Source: Actinomycetes bacterium (GTDB lineage Bacteria; Actinomycetota; Acidimicrobiia; Acidimicrobiales; JABEUL01). From it: 48,441 nt of DNA. Position 1 is the stretch's first letter. The number at the start of each line of letters is the position of its first letter. Shown one piece after another: positions 17,106 through 27,303 of the stretch. A program made the translations under genes and the position numbers. The notes beneath the pieces were generated by a model, which did not search any database, had not been told where the DNA came from, and was given only the letters and a program-made list of their open reading frames with translations. The stretch lies in NCBI GenBank assembly GCA_021777355.1, contig JAJYDO010000011.1:1-48441 (forward strand), read 5' to 3'.

Positions 17106-20100
17106 CTAACCCAATGAGCCTATTAATGATCGAACCTCTTGAACTTTGGCTTTGAGATCGCGGCTTTTCCGCTCAATTGCACCAGATTCCTGCAAAAACA
17201 AAAATGTAACATCCACCACAGGCTCTCCAAGAACCTTCTCAACGGCTAATGCGTACGCAGCGCCTTGGTACTCGTAAGCTTCCATTGCCCTGTCTATGTC
17301 GCTCTCAGACTCACTTCGGTCACACTTGAAGTCAACAATTCGAAAACCTTCAGAGGTTTTAATCAATAAGTCAATATATCCTTCTAAATTCCTGTTTCCA
17401 ATTGAAGTTCCAATATAAACTTCTCGCCAGTATTGGTTGGACTCAACTGCACTTAAAACAATTGGTGAAGAAAGTGCATGACTTGCCAGCTTGGCAATCT
17501 CAGAAGAATATTGCGGAACTAATTCCGAGTTCGCGAAATAAGCGGCAAGATCCTGAAGGTTTTTACCGGTACTTAAATCTATAGTCTGTAAAGTAGAATG
17601 AACAGCCCTGCCAACACTAGTCCCAGCCCTCCCGCGTGATTTCAAACTAATTGGAACTAGTCCAACCCAATCTTCACTATTTGTAGTTTCACCAGAGAAC
17701 TCATAACTATCTTGTTCGTAAAACTTTCTAGCGGCTGAGTCGATGTCTTTTGGATCTATGTCATTCTTTGCCAATCGGGCAATTCCGGTTGGGCTCAGAT
17801 TGTATTGGGAGTATCGTGAAACTATCTCGGCATCATATTTGGCTGCGAATATCTCACGTTCGTCCAAGTATTCCTGAACCTTTTCGGCCGGCGATTTTGA
17901 AGAGTCTTCACTTTGGCCATTTGGCATAGAAAATATATTGTCATCTGATCGCCCAAATAACTCGCTTCCAAGGCTGTACTTTATTTCACCATTGCATGCA
18001 TCACAAGCTTCCAAGATTTTTTTTGGATATCCTTTCTTTTCTTTTCCATGGAGAGCAACGATTAGCATGTCTTTGGCACGCGTGAAGGCGACATAGAGGA
18101 GTCTTTCATGTTCGGCAGCGATCTTATCTTTTTCAACTTCTGACAGGACTGCGGAACCTGACGTTCTTAGGCTATTATTAAAATGAAATTCAGGGCAGTT
18201 ACTTTCGGAATCAAAGAGCATCTTAACTTCGGGTTTCGGGCGCATCTCCAAACCACAGACAACTACTATAGGATATTCCAATCCTTTTGCGGAGTGAATG
18301 GTCATGATATCTACAGCATCTCCGTATAGTTCAGGAAGGACCGCTTCGGGAACTCGTGATCCATTGTCTCGCATCTGATCTACCCACAAAATAAAGTCAT
18401 TTAACGACCTAGATCCGTTTTCACATATCTCCCTAGCCTTAGCTGTGATATAGCGAATTCGTCTTATGCCATCTTTTGATCTCTCATTGCCAAGCTCTTT
18501 CAAGAGCAATTCACTTTGATGCTCCACATGTCCGATAAAGAGGCCCGGTTCCATTGAATGTTTTAATTCATAAAGTCCATTAATGAAGGTAAGTGCACTA
18601 ACAACTGGAGACTTCGTTAGTGTGTCGTTATCTAGGCTCTTAACAACTCTAAAGTCCCATAAGCTATCTTTTTGGCCTTTGGAAGTTTTCAAATTATCCA
18701 CGGAACTTTGTCGGATCAACTCGACATATTGAAGCAAATCTTCGTCGTTGACACCGAATATTGGACTCCTCATAACTCCTAGCAGTGCAATTTGATCACT
18801 GGGATCATTTAACACTTTAAGTAAATTTATGTAATCCACTACTTCGTTGTGTCCAAAAATGAATGATTGGCTCGCCAGTCGAAAAGGAATTGAATGTGCA
18901 TTCAGTGCAGCCTCAATTCCAGAAGATCCCGTTCTTGTTCGGGATATGATTGCAATGTCTGAATATTTGGCTGCCCTCCACCTTCCATCTTCTCCACGCA
19001 CTTGGCGCTTTGTCTCAATTAGTTTCTTAATTGTGAATGCAATCTCGGCTCCAGCCTTTTCTCTTGCCTCACCAACATTTTCGGCGAGGCAATCTGTACC
19101 CAGAAGAATTACTTGCTGGTCTTCAGGAATCTCTATTTCACCTTCTGGCACAACTGGGACAATGGGGTCATAGTTTAGGCCCACCTTCGAGTTATTCCCC
19201 GTTGAAAAAATAGTCGAGCAAACATGATTGATCCAGTTAATTATCCCAGGAAGCGAACGAAAATTATTATCAAGCGAAATCACGCTGCCTGGATCAAACT
19301 TCTCTTTAACACTATTGAAAGCTTCAACGTCCGCGCGTCGAAATCTATAGATTGATTGCTTTGCGTCACCTACAAAACAAAAAATGCTGCTTTCCTCATT
19401 GATATTTGCATCGAGAGCACCTAAGTATGAAGCAATTTCGACCTGCAAGGGATCGGTGTCTTGAAATTCATCGATCATTATTCTTGGATATAGCCTCGAT
19501 ACTCTCTTCACTACATCTGGATTGTCACGCAGGAGGTTTCGTGCGATTACAAGTTGATCCTGCGACTCCAAAATTCCATTTTCCTGTCGCTCATGAGCCT
19601 TTTCTAAAACGCACCTGGAGAGGAATGAAATAACTTTATATATTTTGGCGTCAAGTATTGATTTATAGAACAACTCCAGACTATCAGCCAGCTCATTCCA
19701 TACTTCTTGCATTCTGGCAATATCCTGCCATTTTTTTTTGTCTCCGCCGTCTCGAGCAAGGCAGGTCCAATTAGGAATAGACCCGCTTAGTTTTCCAATG
19801 ATTACGTCCAATGGATCTCCTGGCTGGAGCAAACTTGTTAGCTTTGTGAGCACCGGAAATGCCTTGACGTATAACGTGTCCTCTGTTTTCTTGCATTCCC
19901 TGCTGACAAGAAGACCGTTCTCTGCCAGCTGATTCAATTTTACAATGAACTTATCAATCTTTGATACCGTGATATTTACGCTTTTGAATTGTTCAATTGC
20001 AATATCGATCTCTTCACATTTTTCCCAATTATCATCAAGAAGCTTAGTAGCTGATTTCAAGTGCTTTTCTGTTAAACCAAGTTTGTGAAGTATAAAAATA

Positions 20101-20609
20101 TCTTCTTGCAAACTAACCTCTTCGAACAGCATCCCCAAGATACTTTGTACCCGCTCATCTTTTTCTAAATTACCTTCCTCTGGCGAAAGGGTCTCAAAAA
20201 CTAAGGGGAGACCGGCTTCAATCGGGAATTGCCTAAGAATTCTCCTGGCAAAACCATGCAAAGTTGAAATAGGCGCGAAATCCAACTCACTAAGCGCCTC
20301 CTCAACCCTTAGAAGCTCTGCATTTTCCTCGTCGTTTTGGTGAAATTGGCTTAGTGAATAAAAAAGGGTCTCCAATCCTTCGCCAACTCTTTCTCGTAGA
20401 TCACTAGCCGAATTTTCAGTAAAGGTAATAGCTGCAATTTCAGTTATTTTCGCAGTTCCTGAAACTACTAATTCAACAATCCTGTTCACTAGAGCTGTTG
20501 TTTTTCCCGTTCCGGCCCCTGCCGTGATAAATAGCGGAGTTGAAGTATCAACTTTTATTCGATTCCTGACATCTTGGTCGCTTAAGAGTCTTTTAGCCTC
20601 ATTACTCAT
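17106..20609 (-). CDS. addA: AddA/RecB-like UvrD-family helicase with C-terminal nuclease
   Basis: Motor subunit of a double-strand-break end-processing enzyme. Helicase motifs in order are AGAGTGKT (motif I, about residues 30-37), ITFTENSASDLRERV (Ia), MIDEFQDTD (II), VGDAKQSIYRFR (III), LDNNFRS (IV), TIHSAKGLEYP (V) and LLYVAFTRAKD (VI). The last 150 residues carry a PD-(D/E)XK nuclease, GYIDLLIK...RIVDFKCDR, followed by YEYQGAAYALAV. The length (1167) fits AddA. It begins five bases after the AddB-like stop codon, and its ribosome-binding site (GGGGAGG) lies inside the end of that gene, so the two are translated together. Confidence 0.9.
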   Translation of the reverse strand: MSNEAKRLLSDQDVRNRIKVDTSTPLFITAGAGTGKTTALVNRIVELVVSGTAKITEIAAITFTENSASDLRERVGEGLETLFYSLSQFHQNDEENAELLRVEEALSELDFAPISTLHGFARRILRQFPIEAGLPLVFETLSPEEGNLEKDERVQSILGMLFEEVSLQEDIFILHKLGLTEKHLKSATKLLDDNWEKCEEIDIAIEQFKSVNITVSKIDKFIVKLNQLAENGLLVSRECKKTEDTLYVKAFPVLTKLTSLLQPGDPLDVIIGKLSGSIPNWTCLARDGGDKKKWQDIARMQEVWNELADSLELFYKSILDAKIYKVISFLSRCVLEKAHERQENGILESQDQLVIARNLLRDNPDVVKRVSRLYPRIMIDEFQDTDPLQVEIASYLGALDANINEESSIFCFVGDAKQSIYRFRRADVEAFNSVKEKFDPGSVISLDNNFRSLPGIINWINHVCSTIFSTGNNSKVGLNYDPIVPVVPEGEIEIPEDQQVILLGTDCLAENVGEAREKAGAEIAFTIKKLIETKRQVRGEDGRWRAAKYSDIAIISRTRTGSSGIEAALNAHSIPFRLASQSFIFGHNEVVDYINLLKVLNDPSDQIALLGVMRSPIFGVNDEDLLQYVELIRQSSVDNLKTSKGQKDSLWDFRVVKSLDNDTLTKSPVVSALTFINGLYELKHSMEPGLFIGHVEHQSELLLKELGNERSKDGIRRIRYITAKAREICENGSRSLNDFILWVDQMRDNGSRVPEAVLPELYGDAVDIMTIHSAKGLEYPIVVVCGLEMRPKPEVKMLFDSESNCPEFHFNNSLRTSGSAVLSEVEKDKIAAEHERLLYVAFTRAKDMLIVALHGKEKKGYPKKILEACDACNGEIKYSLGSELFGRSDDNIFSMPNGQSEDSSKSPAEKVQEYLDEREIFAAKYDAEIVSRYSQYNLSPTGIARLAKNDIDPKDIDSAARKFYEQDSYEFSGETTNSEDWVGLVPISLKSRGRAGTSVGRAVHSTLQTIDLSTGKNLQDLAAYFANSELVPQYSSEIAKLASHALSSPIVLSAVESNQYWREVYIGTSIGNRNLEGYIDLLIKTSEGFRIVDFKCDRSESESDIDRAMEAYEYQGAAYALAVEKVLGEPVVDVTFLFLQESGAIERKSRDLKAKVQEVRSLIGSLG

Positions 20610-20613
20610 ATTG

Positions 20614-23600
20614 TTAAACCTCCCCTTGTATCAATGAACTGAGTTTTACGAGTGACTCATGATCTTTAATTCTTAGCCATTCAAAATCTTTATCAGTTGG
20701 ACAAACAGTGCTAAAGTCGCAATATTCACAGGGGCTCTTACTGTCATTGTTAAAACTTGAATTGCTTGGAGTGGCAGGGAATATTCCATTGACAATGAAG
20801 AATACTAAATTAGCTAAAAATGCTTCTAAATATTCCTTCATCTCGGCATTAGCGCTAAAGGGCTTGGCCTTTTCTTCTTCTATCGGCAATGAATCTTCTT
20901 CAAGATACCAATAGTACGCAGAGACTTCAGGAACTCCGGTGCTTTCAACATAAGACTGCGCGTACATGGGGAGCTGCAAATACCTGCCGCCAAGAGAATA
21001 TTTCTCTACCGGATTTGAAGTCTCACTGTCCTTTCCGTCTTTGAGCTTGGGGGCACTAGGCAGAGTGCCGCTTTTGTAGTCAAATACACGAATATGGCCG
21101 GCGTTACTAATATCAGTTCTGTCAACTTTCCCATTGACTTCAACCTCTGCGACTTCCAATGTGTCACTTGTGCCCCCGGCTACTCTTACCTTCATGTTGA
21201 TTTGTTCCTCCGTCGCGCGAGGCCTGTAAATTTCACCTTCACCTCTCTTTCTTTGCTCTAAGTCGACCTTCACAAATCGTTTAAGCATCAAAATCAGATC
21301 ATCTAAAAGCCAGGCCTTCGGCGCAAAGTACCCAGTATTTCCAAAGAACTGATTGACCTTAGTCTCTATAAGTGAAATAATGTACTCTTCCCTGTCTTCA
21401 ATGCTCCACTGGTCTAAGCCGGCGAATTCAGGGTAATTCTTAATTTCATGGTCAATGTAGTCCTTCAATATTTCGTGGATTAGGTTTCCCTTTTTACTTC
21501 CACTTATTCCTTCTTCAACTTTGTCCTTTTTCGATATGGAAAGCACATGACGGAAAAAATACTGCCTGGGGCATTTGGAAAATTTTTCAAGCGAAGTCGC
21601 AGAAACAGAGGAGGCAAGGAGAAATTCGCTAGGGTTGACTTTTCCCTTGAACTGGTCAAACTTTAAATTCGCGCGTCCAGAAATATATTCAAGTGATTTC
21701 GAAAGTCTTGGATTAGTTGATTTTGTGAATTTTGCAAGCTCGCCAAGTTCCAAGTTGTTTTTCAATTCTCCTATCGTCGACATGTCAAAATCTCTGAGAT
21801 TTGCCGGGGGAAGCTTAGATCGAATCGAAGACGCGAATGATGGAATTCGGTAGAACTTATCGAATTCCAAGTCTTTTAATTCACTTGCAAACAGCCTTTC
21901 TTTTGACGCCGCTTGTTTTAAGAGATCCAAAAACCATGGAGATGGCCTTAGCTCTCTCCCCTGTAGCTGATCCCCTCTAGCAGTGCTGAGAGTGCAGTTC
22001 TTTGAGCTTGCCAAAAGTCCGTGAAAAATAAAAAGTTCAGTTTCGTTTTCTCGCCTTCTACTTAGAAAATCAAATCCCATTTCCTCTTTAACCGAGTCAG
22101 GCATAATCGGGTCTTCGTTGATCGATTGAGGGAGCTGGCCCTCGACAAGTCCTACAACAAAAAGCTGTTCAAAATTCATGCCGTAGGCTTGTCTCAGCTT
22201 CCCTAAATAAACGCCCTCTCCGAATCTTGCAGTTGTTGCCGCATTATTTCTCAATATAAGAGTTATCTCTTGAACAATCCTCTTAAGTAAAGCATTTGGG
22301 CTTTCATTTTCTCTTGCAGCTCTTTTATGTGAACTTAGTTTTGCAGCTTTGTCTAATTGATCTAATAAAGAGAGCTCGCTTATAATGTCACGGAAGGCCT
22401 GTCTGTCAATAGGGCTCCAATCGTCTAGATTATCTGGCTCGCCAAGCCATTTTTTGGCAAAATTAATCAACCTGTCGCCAAAATCCGCCCACGTTTTAAT
22501 CGGCTTCGAGCCAAGTAGCTCGATGTCTTTCATCAGGTCAAGAAGCACTTGATAATTCTTGGATTTATTTGGTGCATCGGGAGTTTTTTCAATAGAAAAC
22601 TCTAGGTATTTAATCCAGGTAGATAGGCTTTCCTGGCGACCTATTGACTCAATGCATTCGACCATCTCCACTTCGTCCACTTGTTCTCTCAAACCAGTAT
22701 CTAAAGCAATTTGGAGCGGAACCGACCTGACCAAGCCCGTCAGGTCGATATACGATGTTCCGTCAGCCAGAGTTAAGGCCAGGATTTTCATAATAAATTT
22801 TCCTGCGATTGTGTCGTTTAGCTTCAAATAGCTTTGGCCATAAAATGGAATTTGTGAATTGTAAAAGTATTCGCCAAACAGTCTTAAGTAACTGTTGTTA
22901 GGGACTATTATCCCAATATCACTCGGCCGGCTTGATTTAGCCAGGGCCTCTGTAATTAATCGGGTTATGTAGTGGGCTTCAGTATCGGCATTAGGCGCAC
23001 TTAAGAATTGCTTAATTTCCGGCTTTGCTTCACTGGCCACGAAAGAATTAGTATCATCGAAAAATTGCCTGACAATTGTGCTGCATATATTATCTGCCAT
23101 TTTATTTCCAGTGAAACCAAGTATTACGGTTGTATTTAGGTGTTTTAGAAGAAACCTTGCAATGGTGTTGTCAAGAGTTGAAAGTACCTGAGGCAAATAA
23201 ATTATGATATGGCCCAGCTGAGATTGTAACTGTGGATTGGTAGACAGCCTATCTGCGGCAACGGCCGCGGTTTCGATGGGCATTTCGTAAGTGTTTGCAA
23301 GAAGTGCTTGAATGATATTTCTTATCCTTATTAATTCTTTTATCTTTTCCCTCGACTTCGCTGAGAGCTTTTCTAAATCTGAATCGTTAAGTCTAAGCAG
23401 TTGGGCTACTGCCCGCGATATAACTTCAAGGGATAAATCGTGCCATAGAGCAGATGCGTACTTGGAGTCCTCTTGAATTTGTTCTCTTACTAAGTGTCGA
23501 ACCAATGTTTGGCTCAAATTCTGCTTTTTCTCAAGTGATGAATTCGTAACGTTTAGTTCTTTGACCAACTGATCTACTGTGGTGAATTTGATATTGGCAA

Positions 23601-23790
23601 TTCCAGCTCCGTGTGCAGACAGATCCCTCCTTAGTGAAATTGAAGCATGTGACGAAGACGTGATCACCGTAACGGGTGTCATAGGATTTGAACTTCGAAT
23701 CTGAGTTATCACATAACCAATTGCTTCAATTGCCTCGCTGCCAAACTTAGCTGTGACTAATTGAGGAACCCTATTTTCAGTTTCTGCCAT
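20614..23790 (-). CDS. addB: AddB/RecC-like subunit with Fe-S PD-(D/E)XK nuclease
   Basis: Partner of the AddA-like helicase. The C-terminal third holds a RecB-family nuclease: LEKFSKCPRQYFFRHVL, GNLIHEILKDY, GKVDRTDISN...VFDYKSG, LQLPMYAQSYV. Cysteines in FSKCPRQY and in CEYCDFSTVC make the four-cysteine Fe-S staple known from AddB. The N-terminal two thirds look like an inactivated helicase fold. I see no Walker A (the corresponding place reads VITSSSHASI), so it probably does not hydrolyse ATP. 1058 residues is within the AddB range. It is first in the two-gene operon and has CGGAGA before its ATG. Confidence 0.85.
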   Translation of the reverse strand: MAETENRVPQLVTAKFGSEAIEAIGYVITQIRSSNPMTPVTVITSSSHASISLRRDLSAHGAGIANIKFTTVDQLVKELNVTNSSLEKKQNLSQTLVRHLVREQIQEDSKYASALWHDLSLEVISRAVAQLLRLNDSDLEKLSAKSREKIKELIRIRNIIQALLANTYEMPIETAAVAADRLSTNPQLQSQLGHIIIYLPQVLSTLDNTIARFLLKHLNTTVILGFTGNKMADNICSTIVRQFFDDTNSFVASEAKPEIKQFLSAPNADTEAHYITRLITEALAKSSRPSDIGIIVPNNSYLRLFGEYFYNSQIPFYGQSYLKLNDTIAGKFIMKILALTLADGTSYIDLTGLVRSVPLQIALDTGLREQVDEVEMVECIESIGRQESLSTWIKYLEFSIEKTPDAPNKSKNYQVLLDLMKDIELLGSKPIKTWADFGDRLINFAKKWLGEPDNLDDWSPIDRQAFRDIISELSLLDQLDKAAKLSSHKRAARENESPNALLKRIVQEITLILRNNAATTARFGEGVYLGKLRQAYGMNFEQLFVVGLVEGQLPQSINEDPIMPDSVKEEMGFDFLSRRRENETELFIFHGLLASSKNCTLSTARGDQLQGRELRPSPWFLDLLKQAASKERLFASELKDLEFDKFYRIPSFASSIRSKLPPANLRDFDMSTIGELKNNLELGELAKFTKSTNPRLSKSLEYISGRANLKFDQFKGKVNPSEFLLASSVSATSLEKFSKCPRQYFFRHVLSISKKDKVEEGISGSKKGNLIHEILKDYIDHEIKNYPEFAGLDQWSIEDREEYIISLIETKVNQFFGNTGYFAPKAWLLDDLILMLKRFVKVDLEQRKRGEGEIYRPRATEEQINMKVRVAGGTSDTLEVAEVEVNGKVDRTDISNAGHIRVFDYKSGTLPSAPKLKDGKDSETSNPVEKYSLGGRYLQLPMYAQSYVESTGVPEVSAYYWYLEEDSLPIEEEKAKPFSANAEMKEYLEAFLANLVFFIVNGIFPATPSNSSFNNDSKSPCEYCDFSTVCPTDKDFEWLRIKDHESLVKLSSLIQGEV

Positions 23791-24176
23791 TTAAAAATCT
23801 CCGATTCTTTCGGCGGCCCTTTTAACCGTGAACTTTTGCGAGCTGGAAATATAGGCCAAAAAAATGCAGGGTGGGAAACTCATATTCATTTTCATTAAGA
23901 GTGGATCCTTTTGAGTCGGAGGGCCTTTGAAAACGGCACTCATGTCTGTATTTCCTGCAACTGTGACATCACAAGCAATGATGGCACAGTGCTACGACAA
24001 TTTCAGAACTTTTCTACGTGGATGTCTAATGGAATTAATGAAATTGTTAAATCCAATTGTTCCTTTACCTGGGACCAGAGTAGGTTTATCCAATTAACCA
24101 GGATAAATGAGCTTAATATCTAAAAACTAAACTCGGTGATAATTGATCTAAAAATCCTCTGCGCCTAGGGGAGAAA
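23791..24176. other. 386-base gap with one doubtful small ORF
   Basis: The gap separates the AddB-like start from the SDR gene. A TTG-started plus-strand ORF of 70 codons (23911-24123) contains CISCNC but matches nothing I know and has no clear ribosome-binding site, so I do not call it a gene. No strong hairpin was found. Confidence 0.3.
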
Positions 24177-24932
24177 CTACTGCAGGTCGTTTCTTGGTCC
24201 GGGGGCATTTCTGAATTCAAAGGGCTGGCTTTCTCTCCCGGGAACCACAAACCAGCATTTGCCTGATTCATTGCTACTTAGAATCTGCATAAAGGTTTCA
24301 ACTACTTCATCAACACTCAGGATGGGAAAGTGAGCCTCCTGCAAGAACGGCTTTACATCCTTGATTATGTCAGTATCGGCAAATGAAGGACACAGAGCAT
24401 TAACTCGAATATTGTCACTTGGGCCAAAAAGGTTGCCAACTGAGCGCACTAATCCGACAACGGCATGTTTATTGGCGCAATAAATAGCATCCATGGGAAC
24501 AGGAACGATGCCGGCCATTGATGCCGTCGCAATGATGTCGCCGCCTTGCTTTGCCCTCATTGCTCTAAGAGCTAGATGCATTCCGTATACCACGCCGTCA
24601 AAATTGATTTCCATTACCTTTTTGAAATGCTCTACATCAAAGTCATCACCTAATCCAAAGCCGGTTGAAACACCTGCATTCAAGTGCGCTATGTCAATCT
24701 GGCCATATGCGTCAATTGTCCGATTAAATGCCCTTTCCATCTGTCCAAAGTCACGAACATCGCAGTCGATATAAATTCCGCCCAGTTCTTCAGCTAAAGC
24801 TTCTCCTTGTTTTTGCTCAATATCAACCAGTACGACTTTGGCACCTAAGGTCGCCAGTTTTTTGGCCACTGCCCCGCCGATGCCTTTTGAGCCGCCGGTT
24901 ATAAGTGCCACTTTGCCCTCATAAGATGTCAT
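24177..24932 (-). CDS. Short-chain dehydrogenase/reductase of the ACAD10-like operon
   Basis: 251-residue classical SDR: TGGSKGIG cofactor motif (about residues 13-20), LVDIEQ (NAD-type aspartate), DCDVRDF, LNAGVSTG, catalytic Ser in ATASMAGIV, and YCANK as Tyr-x3-Lys. AGGAGG precedes the ATG. It lies 29 bases after the acyl-CoA dehydrogenase gene, as last gene of the HAD - kinase - ACAD - SDR operon. In the levulinate (lva) pathway an SDR also follows the kinase and dehydrogenase genes, so an oxidation or reduction of a hydroxy/ketoacyl intermediate is a reasonable inference. Confidence 0.9.
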   Translation of the reverse strand: MTSYEGKVALITGGSKGIGGAVAKKLATLGAKVVLVDIEQKQGEALAEELGGIYIDCDVRDFGQMERAFNRTIDAYGQIDIAHLNAGVSTGFGLGDDFDVEHFKKVMEINFDGVVYGMHLALRAMRAKQGGDIIATASMAGIVPVPMDAIYCANKHAVVGLVRSVGNLFGPSDNIRVNALCPSFADTDIIKDVKPFLQEAHFPILSVDEVVETFMQILSSNESGKCWFVVPGRESQPFEFRNAPGPRNDLQ

Positions 24933-24961
24933 TTCGTGCCTCCTATCTCAGTTCTATCCAA

Positions 24962-26197
24962 CTATATTGGCAACGAACCGGTTGCCGCATTTGTTGAGCC
25001 GCTGTCTCGATAGGCAGAAATTGTTCGTTCTGCTATCCGCATCTGGTGGATTTCATCTGCGCCGTCGGCAAAACGGGCCCAGCGAGCGTGCTGAAACATC
25101 GATGCCAGCGGGGTGTCGGTTGAGTATCCAAGAGCACCATGCACTTGTATTGAGCGATCCACAATCCTGTTGAGGGCATTTGCTACAAAATGCTTTGCCA
25201 TTGAAACCTCAGTTCGAAAATCATCTCCCCTGTCTATTTTGTATGCGGCATGGAGCACCATTAGTTTGCACTGGTAAAGATCCATTGCGGAATCTGCAAT
25301 TAACCACTGAATCCCTTGTTTTTCTGCTAACAAAGAACCGTGCGAGTAACGGTTGATTGCTCTATCCACCATCATATCCAGTGCAGTTTCGGCTTGGGCA
25401 ATCCACCTCATGCAGTGAGCAAGCCTTGCCGGTCCTAAACGATATTGACCTAGTTTGTGGCCGTTGCCTCTTCCACCTAAAATTGCTGAATCCGGTACTC
25501 TCAGATCTTCGATAAGTATTTCGGAGTGGCCGGTAGAGCCGTGCATTGTTTCAACTTCTCGAACTTCATTCCACCCCTTCTTGGATGTCTCGACAATAAA
25601 TGCGGTATTGGCTCCTCTGGCGCCTTCTGGCATATCTAACTCGGTTTTCGCAAGTAAAATTGCAAAACTTGCGCGTCTGGCATTGGAAATAAACCACTTG
25701 TGGCCGTTAATTACCCACTCGTCGCCGTCTTTGACTGCCGTGGTTCTAATCAAAGTTGGATCGCTTCCTGCCACTTCTGGTTCAGTCATTGCAAAGCAAG
25801 ACATCGTAGTACCTTCGCATAGCGGCCTAAGGTAGTTTTCCTTTTGCTCATCGTTTGCCCAGTGAAGTAATGTGTGCATGTTTCCTTCATCGGGAGCCTG
25901 ACAATTAAGTATCCACGGGCCCAGTCGAGTTTTGGCCGCCTCTGCCTGAACCATTGCCATCTCGACATGACCCAGGCCCATTCCTCCCCATTCCTTGGGC
26001 ATGTGCGGCAGCCAAAGTCCCTCTGCTTTAGCCTGTTCTCTCAGATCCAAGATAGTTAATATGTATTCCTGTCTTGAGAGAAGCTTCTCTTCATCATCAA
26101 AGTCTTTAACCGCTGGCATAATCTTGTCCTGGACAAATGCCCTGACTCTCAGTCGAACTTCTTCGACTTCCGGGGTTAGCGTAAAATCAATTGCCAT
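24962..26197 (-). CDS. Acyl-CoA dehydrogenase, ACAD10/11-like
   Basis: FAD-dependent acyl-CoA dehydrogenase fold of 411 residues. FAMTEPEVAGSDPT and GHKWFISNA are the FAD/substrate-domain motifs, and QVHGALGYSTDTPL with the tail FADGADEIHQMRIAERTI ends the C-terminal domain. Where classical enzymes have the catalytic Glu (YEGT), this one reads ADGADEIH with Asp, as I recall for ACAD10 and ACAD11. Next to it are an APH-like kinase and a HAD protein. The ACAD10/11 subfamily removes a phosphate from phosphorylated 4-hydroxyacyl-CoAs rather than doing simple dehydrogenation, so that role is proposed here. AAAGGAG lies before the ATG. Confidence 0.9.
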   Translation of the reverse strand: MAIDFTLTPEVEEVRLRVRAFVQDKIMPAVKDFDDEEKLLSRQEYILTILDLREQAKAEGLWLPHMPKEWGGMGLGHVEMAMVQAEAAKTRLGPWILNCQAPDEGNMHTLLHWANDEQKENYLRPLCEGTTMSCFAMTEPEVAGSDPTLIRTTAVKDGDEWVINGHKWFISNARRASFAILLAKTELDMPEGARGANTAFIVETSKKGWNEVREVETMHGSTGHSEILIEDLRVPDSAILGGRGNGHKLGQYRLGPARLAHCMRWIAQAETALDMMVDRAINRYSHGSLLAEKQGIQWLIADSAMDLYQCKLMVLHAAYKIDRGDDFRTEVSMAKHFVANALNRIVDRSIQVHGALGYSTDTPLASMFQHARWARFADGADEIHQMRIAERTISAYRDSGSTNAATGSLPI

Positions 26198-26230
26198 CTA
26201 ATTCTCCTTTTTATAAACGGACAGGCCAAT

Positions 26231-27301
26231 TCAGCCCATCCCTGACACCTTTAATGCTTTTTTAAACAGTGCAACTGTTATGTCGTGAAGTAAATCTCCA
26301 ACGCTTTTTTCCGCCTTGCCAGCACACGCTCTCGCATGAGTGCCTTCTAAAATGATTCCCAACTTGAAACACGCCAACACTGTATACCAGTCAATAGAAG
26401 TCAAACTCCTTTCTGAATTCTGCGCGTAGCGTTCGGTGAGCTCATCTGTTGTTGGGAACCCGTCAATATTTGCAAGCGCCATTGATGGTCCTACAGCAAG
26501 TGCATCTTTGCCCGGAAAAGTTGCAATAAGCCAGCCCAAATCAACCAAAGGATCGCCAATTGTCGACATCTCCCAGTCCACAATTGCTGCCAATTTGGAG
26601 CTCTCTCGTTCATATAAAACATTGGCAAGATGAAAATCGCCATGCATAATTCCGGGTTTCCAATTCTTGGGGACATTCTCGCTTAGCCACCCTGCTACTT
26701 CATCAAGACCTCCGATATCAGGCCCTAAGTAGCCGTCAAGGTCGCTGTATCCTTCCAACTCTTTCATCCAACGATTGACTTGGCGCTCCAAGAAGCCTTC
26801 GGGTTTTCCGAAGTCGCTAAGGCCGACTTTTACATGATCTACATTTCCAAGCGCACTAATGGCATCCACTGCTTCAAATCCCATTTCCCTGCGAACATCT
26901 GAACTTCCCAGATGATACGGGAGCAGCCCGCCTGCCGGGTTAAAACCGTCAACATTTTCCATGAGGTAGAAGACAACTCCCATCACGGATTCATCTTTGC
27001 AGCCCGCAATGAATCTTGGATGAGGCACATTAGTATCTCTTAGCGCGCTAAGTACTCGAGACTCTCTTCGCAATACTTCATTTGAAGCGGAGCGAAGATG
27101 CTTGGGCGGCCTTCTTAATACATATGTTTTCCTGCCGCTTTGAAATCTTATTAATATGTTCTGCGTCCCGCCTGCCAATAGTTCGGGGTTTTCAATTGGC
27201 CCGGCTTCTAAACCTTGCTCGTCCATCCAAGCTCTTAGGATTGAAAAATCCAAAATACTCTTATCTATTGCTCCTTGAGTCTCTTCATTATTTGTCGACA
27301 T
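26231..27301 (-). CDS. APH-like acyl-CoA kinase (phosphotransferase family)
   Basis: Aminoglycoside-phosphotransferase-fold kinase of 356 residues. The nucleotide-binding N-lobe includes GGTQNILIRF and YVLRRPPK, the catalytic loop is IMHGDFHLANVLY (about residue 217) and the metal-binding motif is AIVDWEMSTIGDP. This subgroup corresponds to the kinase domain of ACAD10/11 and to the LvaA-type 4-hydroxyacyl-CoA kinase rather than to drug resistance. Its start codon lies two bases after the HAD stop codon and the acyl-CoA dehydrogenase follows after 33 bases, so the three are co-expressed. The substrate is inferred from context. Confidence 0.9.
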   Translation of the reverse strand: MSTNNEETQGAIDKSILDFSILRAWMDEQGLEAGPIENPELLAGGTQNILIRFQSGRKTYVLRRPPKHLRSASNEVLRRESRVLSALRDTNVPHPRFIAGCKDESVMGVVFYLMENVDGFNPAGGLLPYHLGSSDVRREMGFEAVDAISALGNVDHVKVGLSDFGKPEGFLERQVNRWMKELEGYSDLDGYLGPDIGGLDEVAGWLSENVPKNWKPGIMHGDFHLANVLYERESSKLAAIVDWEMSTIGDPLVDLGWLIATFPGKDALAVGPSMALANIDGFPTTDELTERYAQNSERSLTSIDWYTVLACFKLGIILEGTHARACAGKAEKSVGDLLHDITVALFKKALKVSGMG

Positions 27302-27303
27302 GA

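Noticed and set aside
23911-24123. TTG-started ORF with CISCNC
   Set aside because: There is no ribosome-binding site and no recognisable domain. The four cysteines alone are not enough to call a gene.
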